From positions 1 to 59,258 of the forward strand of contig DATLRO010000035.1 in assembly GCA_035534615.1 (NCBI GenBank): DNA of 59,258 nucleotides, read 5' to 3'. Source of the stretch: JAGWRA01 sp035534615. Lineage in GTDB: Bacteria; Acidobacteriota; Vicinamibacteria; Vicinamibacterales; CAVVIG01. Both the position numbers and the translations under genes were made by a program. The stretch's first letter is position 1, and every line of letters begins with the position of its first letter. Positions 50,100-57,858 of this stretch are shown piece after piece. The notes beneath the pieces were generated by a model. The model ran no database searches, was not told the origin of the DNA, and saw only the letters and a program-made list of their open reading frames with translations.

Positions 50100-50942
50100 A
50101 TGGGTCCGCGGACTGGCCTCGACGGGCGCACGCCGTTCTGGACGGCGGCGGTGCGCGTGTTCGATCTGTCGCTCGGCGAGATGCTGTGGTCGCGCCGGAC
50201 GATCCTCCTCCTGCTGCTGGTCGGCGCGCCGGTCGTGCTCGCCATCGCCATCCGGCTGCTGCAGGCCTTCGGCCTCCCGGGCATGCAGGTGCAGGGGGTC
50301 CGCGTTGCCGGCCCGGATCTGTTCGGCGTCATCATCTGGGTCCTGTTCATCCGCTTCGTCGTGCCGGTGCTCGGCGTGTTCTACGGGACCGCGCTCATCG
50401 CGGACGAGGTCGACGACCGGACGATCACCTACCTGTTCACGCGGCCGATTCCGCGCGGCGCCGTCCTGGTCGGCAAGTACCTCGCCTATCTCGCCTGCAC
50501 GGCGCTCATCACCCTGCCGGCGGTCGCGGTCGTCTACTTCGTGATCGTGCCGCCGGGCGGATCGATCGCGGCGACGTTCCCGAAGCTGGTGGTCGATCTC
50601 GGCCTCATCGCGGCCGGCCTCGCCGTCTACGGATCGCTGTTCGCCTTCATCGGCGCGTGGCTCAATCGGCCGCTGATCGTCGGCCTCGTCTTCGCGTTCG
50701 GCTGGGAGCCGATTGTGATGGCCGTCCCCGGCTACCTGCGCCACCTGACGATCGCGTACTACCTGCAGGCGCTCGTCCCCCAGGCGATGCCCCAGGATTC
50801 CACGGTCAGCCTCCTCCAGTCCCTCTTCCGCGACCTGCCCACCCCCGCCACCAGTCTGGTCAGCCTGGCGGTCATCGGGGTCGGCTTCCTGATCCTGGCG
50901 GCGCGGGTGGTATCTTCGCGGGAGTACGTGCTCGAGCCCTGA
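50100..50942 (+). CDS. ABC-2-type transporter permease (pair 2)
   Basis: A 280-residue membrane protein with about six helices (ILLLLLVGAPVVLAIAI, LFGVIIWVLFIRFVVPVLGVF, YLACTALITLPAVAVVYFVI, LVSLAVIGVGFLILAARV). The loop IADEVDDRTITYLFTRPIPRGAVLVGKY is the family's cytoplasmic signature and mirrors that of the first permease. ATG 50100 is preceded by AGGGG; GTG 50085, overlapping the ATPase stop, is an alternative that adds five residues. Confidence 0.9.
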   Translation: MGPRTGLDGRTPFWTAAVRVFDLSLGEMLWSRRTILLLLLVGAPVVLAIAIRLLQAFGLPGMQVQGVRVAGPDLFGVIIWVLFIRFVVPVLGVFYGTALIADEVDDRTITYLFTRPIPRGAVLVGKYLAYLACTALITLPAVAVVYFVIVPPGGSIAATFPKLVVDLGLIAAGLAVYGSLFAFIGAWLNRPLIVGLVFAFGWEPIVMAVPGYLRHLTIAYYLQALVPQAMPQDSTVSLLQSLFRDLPTPATSLVSLAVIGVGFLILAARVVSSREYVLEP

Positions 50943-50943
50943 C

Positions 50944-50961
50944 GGCCGGCCGTCGCCGGTC
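50944..50961 (+). terminator. Hairpin after the ABC operon
   Basis: GGCCGGC and GCCGGTC (one G-T pair) form a 7-bp stem with a 4-base loop immediately after the stop codon. No T-run, so only a possible terminator. Confidence 0.3.
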
Positions 50962-51052
50962 GCCGGGCGCGGCCGGGGCGCTCCCCAGGCGGCTTCAGGG
51001 AACTTCGGCAGGCGACTCTCCGTCTAGGGTGCATAGGGAGCACCCGATCGCC

Positions 51053-52045
51053 ATGACCAGCAGGACCCGCTATTTCCTCATCGGCTCGTTGCTCGTGCTC
51101 GTCGCCAGTCTGGGCGTGGGGCTGGTCGCCTACTATCGCGGCGTGCCGGGTGGGCTGGCCCGGTCGGCAGGACCTGCCGAGCTGCGGTACGTCCCGGCCG
51201 ACGCCACGGTGGTCGCCTACGCCAACGTGCACGACGTGATGAACTCGCGCTTCCGCCAGCAGATGCTCCGGGTCGAGCCGGGCGAGCAGGGACGCCGGCA
51301 GTTCGAGGAGCGCACCGGGATTGACGTCGATCATGATATCGACCGGCTGGTGGCCTGCCTGGCCCCCGGCACCGGGTCGCATCAGCCGGTCGGGCTGGTG
51401 CTCGCCAGCGGCCGGTTCGACCAGCAGAAGATCGATGACTTGATGCAGAAGCAGGGAGCCCACGCCGAGACCTACCAGGGGACCCGGATCCTGGTCCACG
51501 ACGGGGCGGCCGAGGGACATACGCTGGCGCTCGCGTTCGTCCAGCCCGGTCTGGTGGCGGTCGGCAGCCTCCCGCTGGTGCAGTCGGCGGTCGACCTGCG
51601 CGCCGGCCGCGGCGCGAACGTCACCTCCAACAGCGAACTGATGCGACTGGTCCGTGAGAACAGCCAGGGCGATGCCTGGGCGGTCGGCCAGTTCGACGAA
51701 CTGCGGGCGCAGGCGCACCTGCCGGAAGGGATCGCGAAGCAGATCCCCCCCATCACCTGGTTCTCGGTCTCCGGGCAGGTGGACGATGGCCTGCGCGCGA
51801 CGGTGCGGGCCGAAGCCCGCGACGACCAGTCGGCGCAGAACCTGCGGGACGTGGTCAAGGGCTTCGTCGCGCTCGCCCGCATGCAGAGCGGCTCCCGGGC
51901 CGATCTGCAGGACCTGGTCCAGTCCATTCAGATGGGCGGGACCGGCCGCGATGTCTCCCTGTCGTTCGCCGTGCCGGCCCGCATGCTCGACCGGCTCCCG
52001 CAGCGGATGGGACACCAGCCGGGCGGCGGCCGGTCGCCCCGGTAA
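51053..52045 (+). CDS. Membrane-anchored protein of unknown function
   Basis: A 330-residue protein. One N-terminal helix (YFLIGSLLVLVASLGVGLVAYY) anchors a periplasmic domain starting at AELRYVPADATVVAYANVHDVMNS. The rest alternates beta strands and amphipathic helices (LVLASGRFDQQKIDDLMQ, TLALAFVQPGLVAVGSLPLV, WAVGQFDELRAQAH, DVSLSFAVPARMLDRL). 'RYVPADATVVAYANV' recalls DUF3352-type periplasmic proteins, which share no known activity; this similarity is by eye. It stands alone, 110 bp after the ABC operon. Confidence 0.7.
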   Translation: MTSRTRYFLIGSLLVLVASLGVGLVAYYRGVPGGLARSAGPAELRYVPADATVVAYANVHDVMNSRFRQQMLRVEPGEQGRRQFEERTGIDVDHDIDRLVACLAPGTGSHQPVGLVLASGRFDQQKIDDLMQKQGAHAETYQGTRILVHDGAAEGHTLALAFVQPGLVAVGSLPLVQSAVDLRAGRGANVTSNSELMRLVRENSQGDAWAVGQFDELRAQAHLPEGIAKQIPPITWFSVSGQVDDGLRATVRAEARDDQSAQNLRDVVKGFVALARMQSGSRADLQDLVQSIQMGGTGRDVSLSFAVPARMLDRLPQRMGHQPGGGRSPR

Positions 52046-52082
52046 CGCCGGCATGATCGGCTCGTAAAACTTTGTCACCCGC

Positions 52083-52103
52083 GCGCCGGCGCCTCGCCGG
52101 CGT
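52083..52103 (+). terminator. GC-rich hairpin after the anchored-protein gene
   Basis: GCGCCGGC (52083-52090) pairs with GCCGGCGT (52096-52103, one G-T) over a 5-base loop, 38 bp after the stop and directly before a strong promoter-like sequence. It would isolate the two transcripts. Confidence 0.45.
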
Positions 52104-52104
52104 C

Positions 52105-52133
52105 TTGACTCCCTGCAGGCCTGCCCCTACACT
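52105..52133 (+). promoter_or_regulatory. Strong sigma70-type promoter (TTGACT-N17-TACACT)
   Basis: TTGACT (52105-52110) and TACACT (52128-52133) match five and four of six consensus positions with the ideal 17-bp spacing, the best -35/-10 pair seen in this window. The first following gene starts 367 bp downstream, which implies a long leader or a separate RNA. Confidence 0.5.
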
Positions 52134-52499
52134 GGCGCATACGCACTTTTCATTGCGGTTCCAGCTTTTCCCTCCAGGTGAGACCGGCGTCTGACGCACC
52201 CTGGCACGGGCGTTGACAACCGATCCGTGTCCCGGACTGTTCCTGCGAGCAAAGGGGCCCGATCGGACGGATGCGCTGCTGCCGGTATCTGGGGGGTACT
52301 GTGTCGCCGGGGGCGCGCGTCGGACCGGCTGACCGGTGGCGAATGGATGAGGTGCGGGTGCACCGGCGCGGCCTTTTCCACGTCCGGCGAGTATGATGGT
52401 CGGATTCCTGCCGAGGCCGCCGGTGTTCCACCGGCCGCGGTGACGGCGGGACCTGAAAGTACGGGGGGCCCGCGGCCGGCAGGCTGTGGACACTCAGCC
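52134..52499 (+). ncRNA. Untranslated region between promoter and GGCT gene; candidate leader RNA or small RNA
   Basis: No ORF with a ribosome site covers this stretch. It contains several GC-rich inverted repeats, the clearest being GCCGGTG-TTC-CACCGGC at 52419-52435, which could end a transcript of about 300 nt starting near 52140, and a TATGAT at 52392-52397 that could serve the downstream gene. No known riboswitch class was recognised. Confidence 0.25.
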
Positions 52500-52901
52500 A
52501 TGACTGACCTGGTGTTCTTCTACGGGACGCTGATGAGGGGGTTCGCCCGGCCTGGCCGCACCAGGCTCGAGCCGAGCCTCCGGACGATCGGGCGCGGCTG
52601 GATCCAGGCCGCCCTGTTCGACGTCGGCATCTATCCTGCGGCGATCCCCGCGTCCGACGGTCGGGTGTGGGGCGAGGTCTACCGGATGGACGACCCGGCG
52701 CCGGTCCTCGAGGAGCTCGACACGATCGAGGGATATCGGCCGGGCGACCCGGACACGAGCCTGTACACCCGCGTCGAGACCCCGGTGACGCTCGACGACA
52801 ACCGCAACGAGTCTGCCTGGGTGTACTTCTACAACGCGCCGCTCGGCCGCGCACCGCGGATCGAGTCGGGCGACTACCTGGAGTACCTGAAGGTCAAATG
52901 A
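52500..52901 (+). CDS. Gamma-glutamylcyclotransferase-like (GGCT/AIG2) protein
   Basis: A 133-residue protein of the GGCT-like fold. The N-terminal substrate loop reads FFYGTLMRGF (usual YGSL), VWGEVYRMD is the mid strand, and the catalytic Glu is expected in VLEELDTIEGY. WVYFYNAPLGRAPRIESGDY closes the domain. Members cyclise gamma-glutamyl peptides to 5-oxoproline, but bacterial substrates are mostly unknown. Its stop overlaps the M28 peptidase start by 4 bp, a suggestive peptide-metabolism pair. Confidence 0.88.
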   Translation: MTDLVFFYGTLMRGFARPGRTRLEPSLRTIGRGWIQAALFDVGIYPAAIPASDGRVWGEVYRMDDPAPVLEELDTIEGYRPGDPDTSLYTRVETPVTLDDNRNESAWVYFYNAPLGRAPRIESGDYLEYLKVK

Positions 52902-54313
52902 CGACCACCTGGACGAAATCTCTCACACCGCTGCTCTTCGCACTGCTCGTCGTCGTCGCGACGCCCTCGACGGCGCCGGCTCAGGAAGCCGGCGACCACA
53001 TCACGAGAGACCCGCAGATCGTCAAGCTGCTCGGCGCGATCTCGCCCGATCGGCTGATCGCCACCGTCCGGAAGCTCCAGAGCTTTCACACGCGCAACCT
53101 GATGTCGGAGACCGATTCGCCGACCCGCGGCATCGGCGCCGCGCGCCGGTGGATCTTCGAACAGTTCAAGAGCTACAGCCCGCGTCTGCAGGTGAGCTAC
53201 GACACCTACGAGGTGGCCAAGCAGGGGCCGCGGCTCACGCGGAACGTCGAGCTGCGGAACGTCATGGCGATCCTGCCGGGCCGGACGAGCCGCCGCATCT
53301 ACATCAGCGGACACTACGACTCGGTGGCGCGGATTCCCGAGCCGGCCGACAAGACCGGACCGGCGTCCGCCAGCAGCGGCCGTTTCGACTGGGTCCACAC
53401 GGACAACTACGCCCCCGGCGCCAACGACGACGCGAGCGGCGTCGCGCTGACGATGGAGCTGGCGCGGGTCTTCTCGCAGAGCGGGCTGCACTTCAACGAC
53501 ACGATCGTGTTCATCGCGTTCGCCGGCGAGGAGGAAGGGCTCATCGGCTCCTGGCTGCACGCCCACAAGGCGGCCGAGGAGAAGCTCGTCATCGACGCCG
53601 ACCTCAACAACGACATCGTCGGCGATCCGTCGGGCGGCAACGGCCTGGTCGACTCGTCCAGCGTCCGCGTCTTCTCGGTGGGGCCGATGGATTCCCCGTC
53701 GCGCGAGCTGGCCCGCTACGTGTGGCGGATGGCCGGCATCTACATCCCGTCCCACCGCGTCGAGCTCATCGCGCGGCAGGACCGCTTCGGCCGGGGGGGC
53801 GACCACAGCTCGTTCAACGAGTTCGGCTATGCGGCCGTGCGCTTCACGACGTCGATGGAGACCTTCACGCAGCAGCACTCGGTGCTCGATACGGCCGACC
53901 ACGTGTCGCCGACCTACCTGGCCGACAACGCGCGCGTCAACGCCGCCGCCGCCGCGAACCTGGCGCTCGCGCCGCCCGCGCCGGTCGTCCTCAACGAGCA
54001 CGGCCGGGCCATGATCGGCCGCGGCCCGACCGGCTACGATGCCGAGCTCCACTGGCAGCCGTCGCCCGGAGCGGTGGGGTATCGCGTGGTGTGGCGCAGT
54101 GGATGGTCGCTGGACTGGCAGCACGCGATGCGGGTCGGGAACGTGACCGAGGTCGTCCTGCCGGGAACCTCGATCGACGACTACATCTTCGGCGTGGCGG
54201 CCATCGGACCGGACGGTCACGAGAGCCTCGTGAGCGCCTACGTCAATCCGCCGTTTCCGGCCCGGACGATCAAGACTCTCCCGTTGCCCAGCCGGCCCGA
54301 CGCCCGGCCTTGA
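52898..54313 (+). CDS. Secreted M28-family zinc aminopeptidase with C-terminal Fn3-like domain
   Basis: A 471-residue exported peptidase. Signal peptide at ~1-28 (LTPLLFALLVVVATPSTAPA). The di-zinc site is visible: His in YISGHYDSV, Asp in PGANDDASGVA, catalytic/ligand Glu in AFAGEEEGLIG, Asp in IDADLNNDIVG and a last His in QQHSVLDTADH. Residues ~380-460 look like a fibronectin type III domain (DAELHWQPSPGAVGYRVVWR, IFGVAAIGPDGHES). All ligands are present, so it should be active outside the cytoplasm. Coupled to the GGCT-like gene; its 3' end overlaps the convergent PilZ gene by 44 bp. Confidence 0.93.
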   Translation: MTTTWTKSLTPLLFALLVVVATPSTAPAQEAGDHITRDPQIVKLLGAISPDRLIATVRKLQSFHTRNLMSETDSPTRGIGAARRWIFEQFKSYSPRLQVSYDTYEVAKQGPRLTRNVELRNVMAILPGRTSRRIYISGHYDSVARIPEPADKTGPASASSGRFDWVHTDNYAPGANDDASGVALTMELARVFSQSGLHFNDTIVFIAFAGEEEGLIGSWLHAHKAAEEKLVIDADLNNDIVGDPSGGNGLVDSSSVRVFSVGPMDSPSRELARYVWRMAGIYIPSHRVELIARQDRFGRGGDHSSFNEFGYAAVRFTTSMETFTQQHSVLDTADHVSPTYLADNARVNAAAAANLALAPPAPVVLNEHGRAMIGRGPTGYDAELHWQPSPGAVGYRVVWRSGWSLDWQHAMRVGNVTEVVLPGTSIDDYIFGVAAIGPDGHESLVSAYVNPPFPARTIKTLPLPSRPDARP

Positions 54314-54632
54314 TCGCTTCGACGAAGTCCGTAATGACCGCCTGGATGCGGGGATCGGGTTCCACGAACTCGATCCCCGCCCGATAGACCACCGTTTCCT
54401 GGTCCACGTCGCTGATGCGGCAATGGGCCACCCGTCCCTTCACCACCAGCGACCGATCCCCGAGCGTCAGGCGGAAGTCGTGCAGCGAGTCGAGCTGCAG
54501 CGGCACCGCCACTTCGACCTGGGCCCCCCCGCGGCTGATCTCCCGGATCGTCATCGGCTGAAACACCATGACTTCGCCGCGGAGCTCGCCGAGGATCTCG
54601 ATCCGCTCGTTGTCGCGCTTGTCGGACGGCAT
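54270..54632 (-). CDS. PilZ-domain protein (c-di-GMP receptor candidate)
   Basis: A 120-residue single-domain protein. RDNER near the N-terminus fits the RxxxR c-di-GMP motif, and REISRGGAQVEV fits the second (D/N)xSxxG motif with Glu at the first position. Beta strands such as LVVKGRVAHCRI and RAGIEFVE follow the PilZ fold. It could sense c-di-GMP made by the GGDEF enzyme or removed by the HD-GYP proteins. TATAGT lies 12 bp before the ATG with only a weak ribosome site. Overlaps the M28 gene end by 44 bp. Confidence 0.82.
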   Translation of the reverse strand: MPSDKRDNERIEILGELRGEVMVFQPMTIREISRGGAQVEVAVPLQLDSLHDFRLTLGDRSLVVKGRVAHCRISDVDQETVVYRAGIEFVEPDPRIQAVITDFVEAIKAGRRAGWATGES

Positions 54633-54644
54633 GGATGGCCCCGG

Positions 54645-54650
54645 ACTATA
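54645..54650 (-). promoter_or_regulatory. -10 element TATAGT close to the PilZ start
   Basis: TATAGT on the minus strand (five of six positions) is 12 bp before the PilZ ATG, predicting a leader of only a few bases. Confidence 0.4.
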
Positions 54651-54693
54651 GCACGGGCGGCCCGGGGGCGGAGGCGGTCGACGCGCGCGACCG

Positions 54694-55083
54694 TCAGTTC
54701 ATGCGAAGCGGCAGTCGCGTGGTCCGCTCGGGCAGCGTGGGCTCGTCGAACTCGTCGTCCGTTTCCTGGCCTTCGAATTCGGTCGTGTAGGTGAGGATCG
54801 GAATGTCGCACGTCTGCCGATCGAGCTTGAGCATCGAGAGGATGGAGAAGCCCTCGGCTTCCTCGATCCGCATGCAGAGGATGACGAGATCCGGCTGCAC
54901 CCGCTTGACCTGCGAGTACGCCCGGTCGCCCGGCTCGACGAAGACGACGTCGTAGTGGCCGACGTCAATCGCCGACTCGAGCAGGTCCAGAATGTCCGTG
55001 CTGCCGTTGACGACCACGACTTTCTGCGGGGGGACGCGGTTCGGCTGAATCTGAGCCTCGTCGCCGTGAAGACTGTTCATCAT
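54694..55083 (-). CDS. Receiver-fold protein lacking the phospho-acceptor Asp
   Basis: A 129-residue protein that follows the CheY-like pattern: KVVVVNGSTDILDLLESAI at strand 1, a second strand near YDVVFVEPG, VQPDLVILCMRIEEAEGF at strand 3, SMLKLD then IPILTYTTE at strand 4. In true receivers strand 1 ends in DD and strand 3 in an Asp; here they are NG and Cys, and the strand-4 Thr is kept. It cannot be phosphorylated the normal way. A charged tail (QETDDEFDEPTLPE) replaces the last helix. ATG 55083 has a GGGGG site upstream; the extension to 55107 is not supported. Probably an interaction module for the nearby kinase or PilZ protein. Confidence 0.72.
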   Translation of the reverse strand: MMNSLHGDEAQIQPNRVPPQKVVVVNGSTDILDLLESAIDVGHYDVVFVEPGDRAYSQVKRVQPDLVILCMRIEEAEGFSILSMLKLDRQTCDIPILTYTTEFEGQETDDEFDEPTLPERTTRLPLRMN

Positions 55084-55106
55084 ACGCACCCCCTTGTTAC
55101 TCGCCA

Positions 55107-55112
55107 TTTATA
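55107..55112 (-). promoter_or_regulatory. -10 element TATAAA of the pseudo-receiver gene
   Basis: Minus-strand TATAAA, 23 bp before the start codon. Overlapping it, TGGCGC-N5-TTGTA resembles a sigma54 site but lacks the GC at -12, so a sigma70-type promoter is preferred. Confidence 0.45.
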
Positions 55113-55632
55113 CAAGAACCGCGCCAGCCGCTTTCTGTGCGCCTCATCAAAAAAATGCCGGCAAATCGTGCCGTCGCCTCGTCGGGGGCGAGACGGGTTG
55201 AAAAAAGTCGTCTCTCTGACCGACTCCAAAAGGTGCCATGGCGACACACGCGCCGCCCGGGTGGTCCGGCCGGCCTCCCAGCAATCGGCCCGGCCCCCGG
55301 AAAGCACAGTGGAAAGGAATCCGAGAGGCAAGTCTCGCTTTGTCAATACGTTGTCAGTGCCTGTGCTGCGACCGGCCCGTCGCCGCCATCGCCGGAGACC
55401 GGGGCCGGACGATAGCGCTGGCCTGTTGAAGAAGCGGCGCCGACGCGCTGTTCGCGTTCTGGCGGGTCAGTGCACCGCATCTGTCGTGTTTCGTTGCACA
55501 GAATCTGAGTGATCCGGCCGATAACCGGAACTGCCTGGCGTATTGTGCGGGTCGAATCGGTGACAATTTCGCAGGTCGCTTCCCCGGGGCGGCGCGGATC
55601 CGGTCGGGGGGCGCTAAGCCCGGCCGCCCGAA
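55113..55632. other. 520-bp divergent intergenic region with inverted repeats
   Basis: Unusually A-rich tracts near 55148-55155 and 55199-55206 for this genome. GAGACG (55190-55195) and CGTCTC (55209-55214) flank a TTGAAAAAAG loop, and GTGCA (55470-55474) and TGCAC (55495-55499) form a second, wider inverted repeat. No gene is recognised; small ORFs have no ribosome sites. It probably holds the control regions of the kinase gene and the pseudo-receiver gene. Confidence 0.45.
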
Positions 55633-57720
55633 GTGTCGACTAGAGATCAGATGGATTCCTCCAGATCAGATGTCTTCCGGGTCGGGCTCGTGTGCTGCGC
55701 GGCCTATGCCGCGACCGCGTGGCTGCTGTCCGGGCATCCGGTCGCGGGGCGTTATTTCGGCGACACGGCGGTGTACTTTGCGCCCGGGCTGTTCGTCTGG
55801 ACCGTGGTCAGGAGGCGGTCGGACTGGGCCGGGCGCCAGTGGCTGTTCTGGGCGACGCTCCTGCTCGGCGTGGTGCTCTGGTCGCTCGGTGAGATCGGCT
55901 GGACGCTGGACGAGATCGTCTTCGGGCGGGATCTGCCGTGGCTGCAGTGGCATTCGGTGCTGCAGCTGTTCGGCTCGATGGCGCCGCTGCTGGCGCTGAT
56001 GGCCCGGCCGCAGCGGGGCACTCGCGAGGCGGACGTGCCGGTGCTGGCGCTCGACATCGTGGGCATCGCGGTCGTCGCCGGCTTCCTCTACTCCTTCTTT
56101 GTCGTCGCCCCCGGCATGGTGGCCGCCCAGCGCGCCAACGCGATGGCGGCGCTCGAGACGTTCGTCTCGGTGCAGCGGCCGGTGCTGCTGCTCGCCCTGC
56201 TCTGGAGTCTCTGGGATGCGCGCGACTCCGCGTGGCAGGCGACCTACTGGCGCCTCGCGGCCGGGGTGGCGATCGGCGTGGTCTTCCGGACGCTGACGCT
56301 GCGGGCGATTGCCAGCGGCACGTACCGCAGCGGGTCGGTGTACGACCTCGCGTGGCTCGTGCCGCTGGTCTTCTACGCCTGGGCGGCCGATCAGGCGCCG
56401 GCCTCCGACGCGCGGGCAGCGGAGGCGGACGACCTGTCCGCGGCGCGCGGCCAGCCGTACCTCATCTTCGCGTCGCTCGTCATCGTGCCGGTCGTCGCCT
56501 ACGGCGCGGAAACGGCCTGGCCCCTTTCGCAGCCGATGGCGGGCGTCCGCGCGCTCTCGGCCGGCGTGACGATGGTCTCGATGCTGGCCTTGCTGATGGG
56601 CCGGTTCGCCGTGCAGCGTCTGGCGCTGAAACAGGCCGGCGCGCGGCTCCGCCTGCTGGCCAAGGCGCTGGAGCAGACCGACAGCCTGGTGCTCATCCAG
56701 CGGAGCGACAACCGGTTCGAATACGCCAACGAGGCGTTCTGCCGGACGTTCCGGTACGAGCCCGAGCAGCTCCGTGCCATCCCGCCCCGGGCGCTGTTCG
56801 CGGAATCGGCCCGGCACGCCGGCGACGAGCTGACGGGGACGGCCCTCGCGCGCGGCTCCGCGCACGGCACGGCGCTGCGGCAGCGCGCGGACGGATCGAC
56901 CTTCTTCACCGCGTGCAGCGTCGTGCCGCTGTTCGACGCGGCCGGAGGGCTCACGCACTTCGTCTGGGTCGAGCGCGACATCACCGACGACCTGCGCGTG
57001 CGGGAGCAGCTCATTCAGAGCGAGCGTCTGTCGGCCGTCGGTCAGCTGGTCGCGGGCGTCGCGCACGAGATCAACAACCCGCTCCAGTCGATCATCGGGT
57101 TGACCGAGCTCATGCTGGCCTCGCCGCAGGAACCGGCGATCCGGGCCGATGTCGACCGCGTGCGCGAGGCGGCGATGCGCGCCGGCCGGATCGTCCGCAA
57201 CCTGCTGGCCTTCGTCCGCAAATCGCCCCGCGAGCGCGAGCTGGCGGACATGAACGAGATCGTCGAGTCGACCGTCGCCCTGCGCGCGTACGAGCTGCGC
57301 GAGGCGCGGATCGAGGTCGAAGAGGACTACTTCCCGGACCTGCCGCCGGTGAGCGTCAACCGCGAGGAGATCCAGCAGATCGTCCTGAATCTGATCCTCA
57401 ACGCCGAGCATGCCCTGCAGGCCGCCGGGGGCGGCGGGTGCCTGCGGTTCCGCACCGGCCTGTCGGGCGGGGCCGTGCTGCTCGAGCTCCGCGACGATGG
57501 TCCTGGCGTCCCGCCGGAACTGGCGGGGCGGATCTTCGAGCCGTTCTTCACGACGAAGGAGGTCGGCAAGGGGACCGGCCTCGGCCTCTCGATCGCCTTC
57601 GGGATCGCCAGCGCGCACGGCGGCTCGCTCGACCTGATGCCGTCCTCCTCCGGCGCCTGTTTCCGCCTGACCGTGCCGGTCGCCCCGGTCAGCGTCGCGG
57701 CGGCCGGGCGCATCGCCTGA
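55633..57720 (+). CDS. Membrane-bound PAS-domain sensor histidine kinase
   Basis: A 695-residue protein. About eight hydrophobic helices fill residues ~15-340 (LVCCAAYAATAWLLSG, WLFWATLLLGVVLWSLG, DIVGIAVVAGFLYSFFVV), followed by a PAS domain (~350-460; LVLIQRSDNRFEYANEAFCRTF, FVWVERDITDD). The kinase core carries the H-box VAHEINNPLQSIIGL, N-box NLILNAEHAL, G1 DDGPGVPPE, F-box FEPFFTTK and G2 GTGLGLSIA, all intact. No receiver domain is fused and no normal response regulator is adjacent. GTG 55633 and ATG 55651 are both possible starts. The extended membrane part could sense a lipid or envelope signal. Confidence 0.92.
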   Translation: MSTRDQMDSSRSDVFRVGLVCCAAYAATAWLLSGHPVAGRYFGDTAVYFAPGLFVWTVVRRRSDWAGRQWLFWATLLLGVVLWSLGEIGWTLDEIVFGRDLPWLQWHSVLQLFGSMAPLLALMARPQRGTREADVPVLALDIVGIAVVAGFLYSFFVVAPGMVAAQRANAMAALETFVSVQRPVLLLALLWSLWDARDSAWQATYWRLAAGVAIGVVFRTLTLRAIASGTYRSGSVYDLAWLVPLVFYAWAADQAPASDARAAEADDLSAARGQPYLIFASLVIVPVVAYGAETAWPLSQPMAGVRALSAGVTMVSMLALLMGRFAVQRLALKQAGARLRLLAKALEQTDSLVLIQRSDNRFEYANEAFCRTFRYEPEQLRAIPPRALFAESARHAGDELTGTALARGSAHGTALRQRADGSTFFTACSVVPLFDAAGGLTHFVWVERDITDDLRVREQLIQSERLSAVGQLVAGVAHEINNPLQSIIGLTELMLASPQEPAIRADVDRVREAAMRAGRIVRNLLAFVRKSPRERELADMNEIVESTVALRAYELREARIEVEEDYFPDLPPVSVNREEIQQIVLNLILNAEHALQAAGGGGCLRFRTGLSGGAVLLELRDDGPGVPPELAGRIFEPFFTTKEVGKGTGLGLSIAFGIASAHGGSLDLMPSSSGACFRLTVPVAPVSVAAAGRIA

Positions 57721-57843
57721 CGGACGTCCGGACCGCGTGGTCCGCGTGCCGCGCCTTCGTCCCCTGCCCGGTCACCACGTTCCCGCCGCGCGCGCGGACC
57801 GGCGCGAGCCGCCGCGGTTGTCCGGTCCTGCCGGAGGGTGATG

Positions 57844-57849
57844 TACAAT
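57844..57849 (+). promoter_or_regulatory. -10 element TACAAT close to the thiolase start
   Basis: TACAAT (five of six) lies 9 bp before the thiolase ATG; the only purine-rich site, GGAGGG, is upstream of the -10 and would not be in the mRNA. Suggests a leaderless transcript. Confidence 0.4.
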
Positions 57850-57858
57850 TGAGCGCTT

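Noticed and set aside
52227..52499. In-frame upstream extension of the GGCT-like gene
   Set aside because: No domain sense and the conserved FFYGTL strand begins immediately after ATG 52500.
55101..55130. Sigma54 promoter before the pseudo-receiver gene
   Set aside because: Spacing fits (TGGCGC-N5-TTGTA) but the required GC at -12 is missing and a TATAAA -10 overlaps it.
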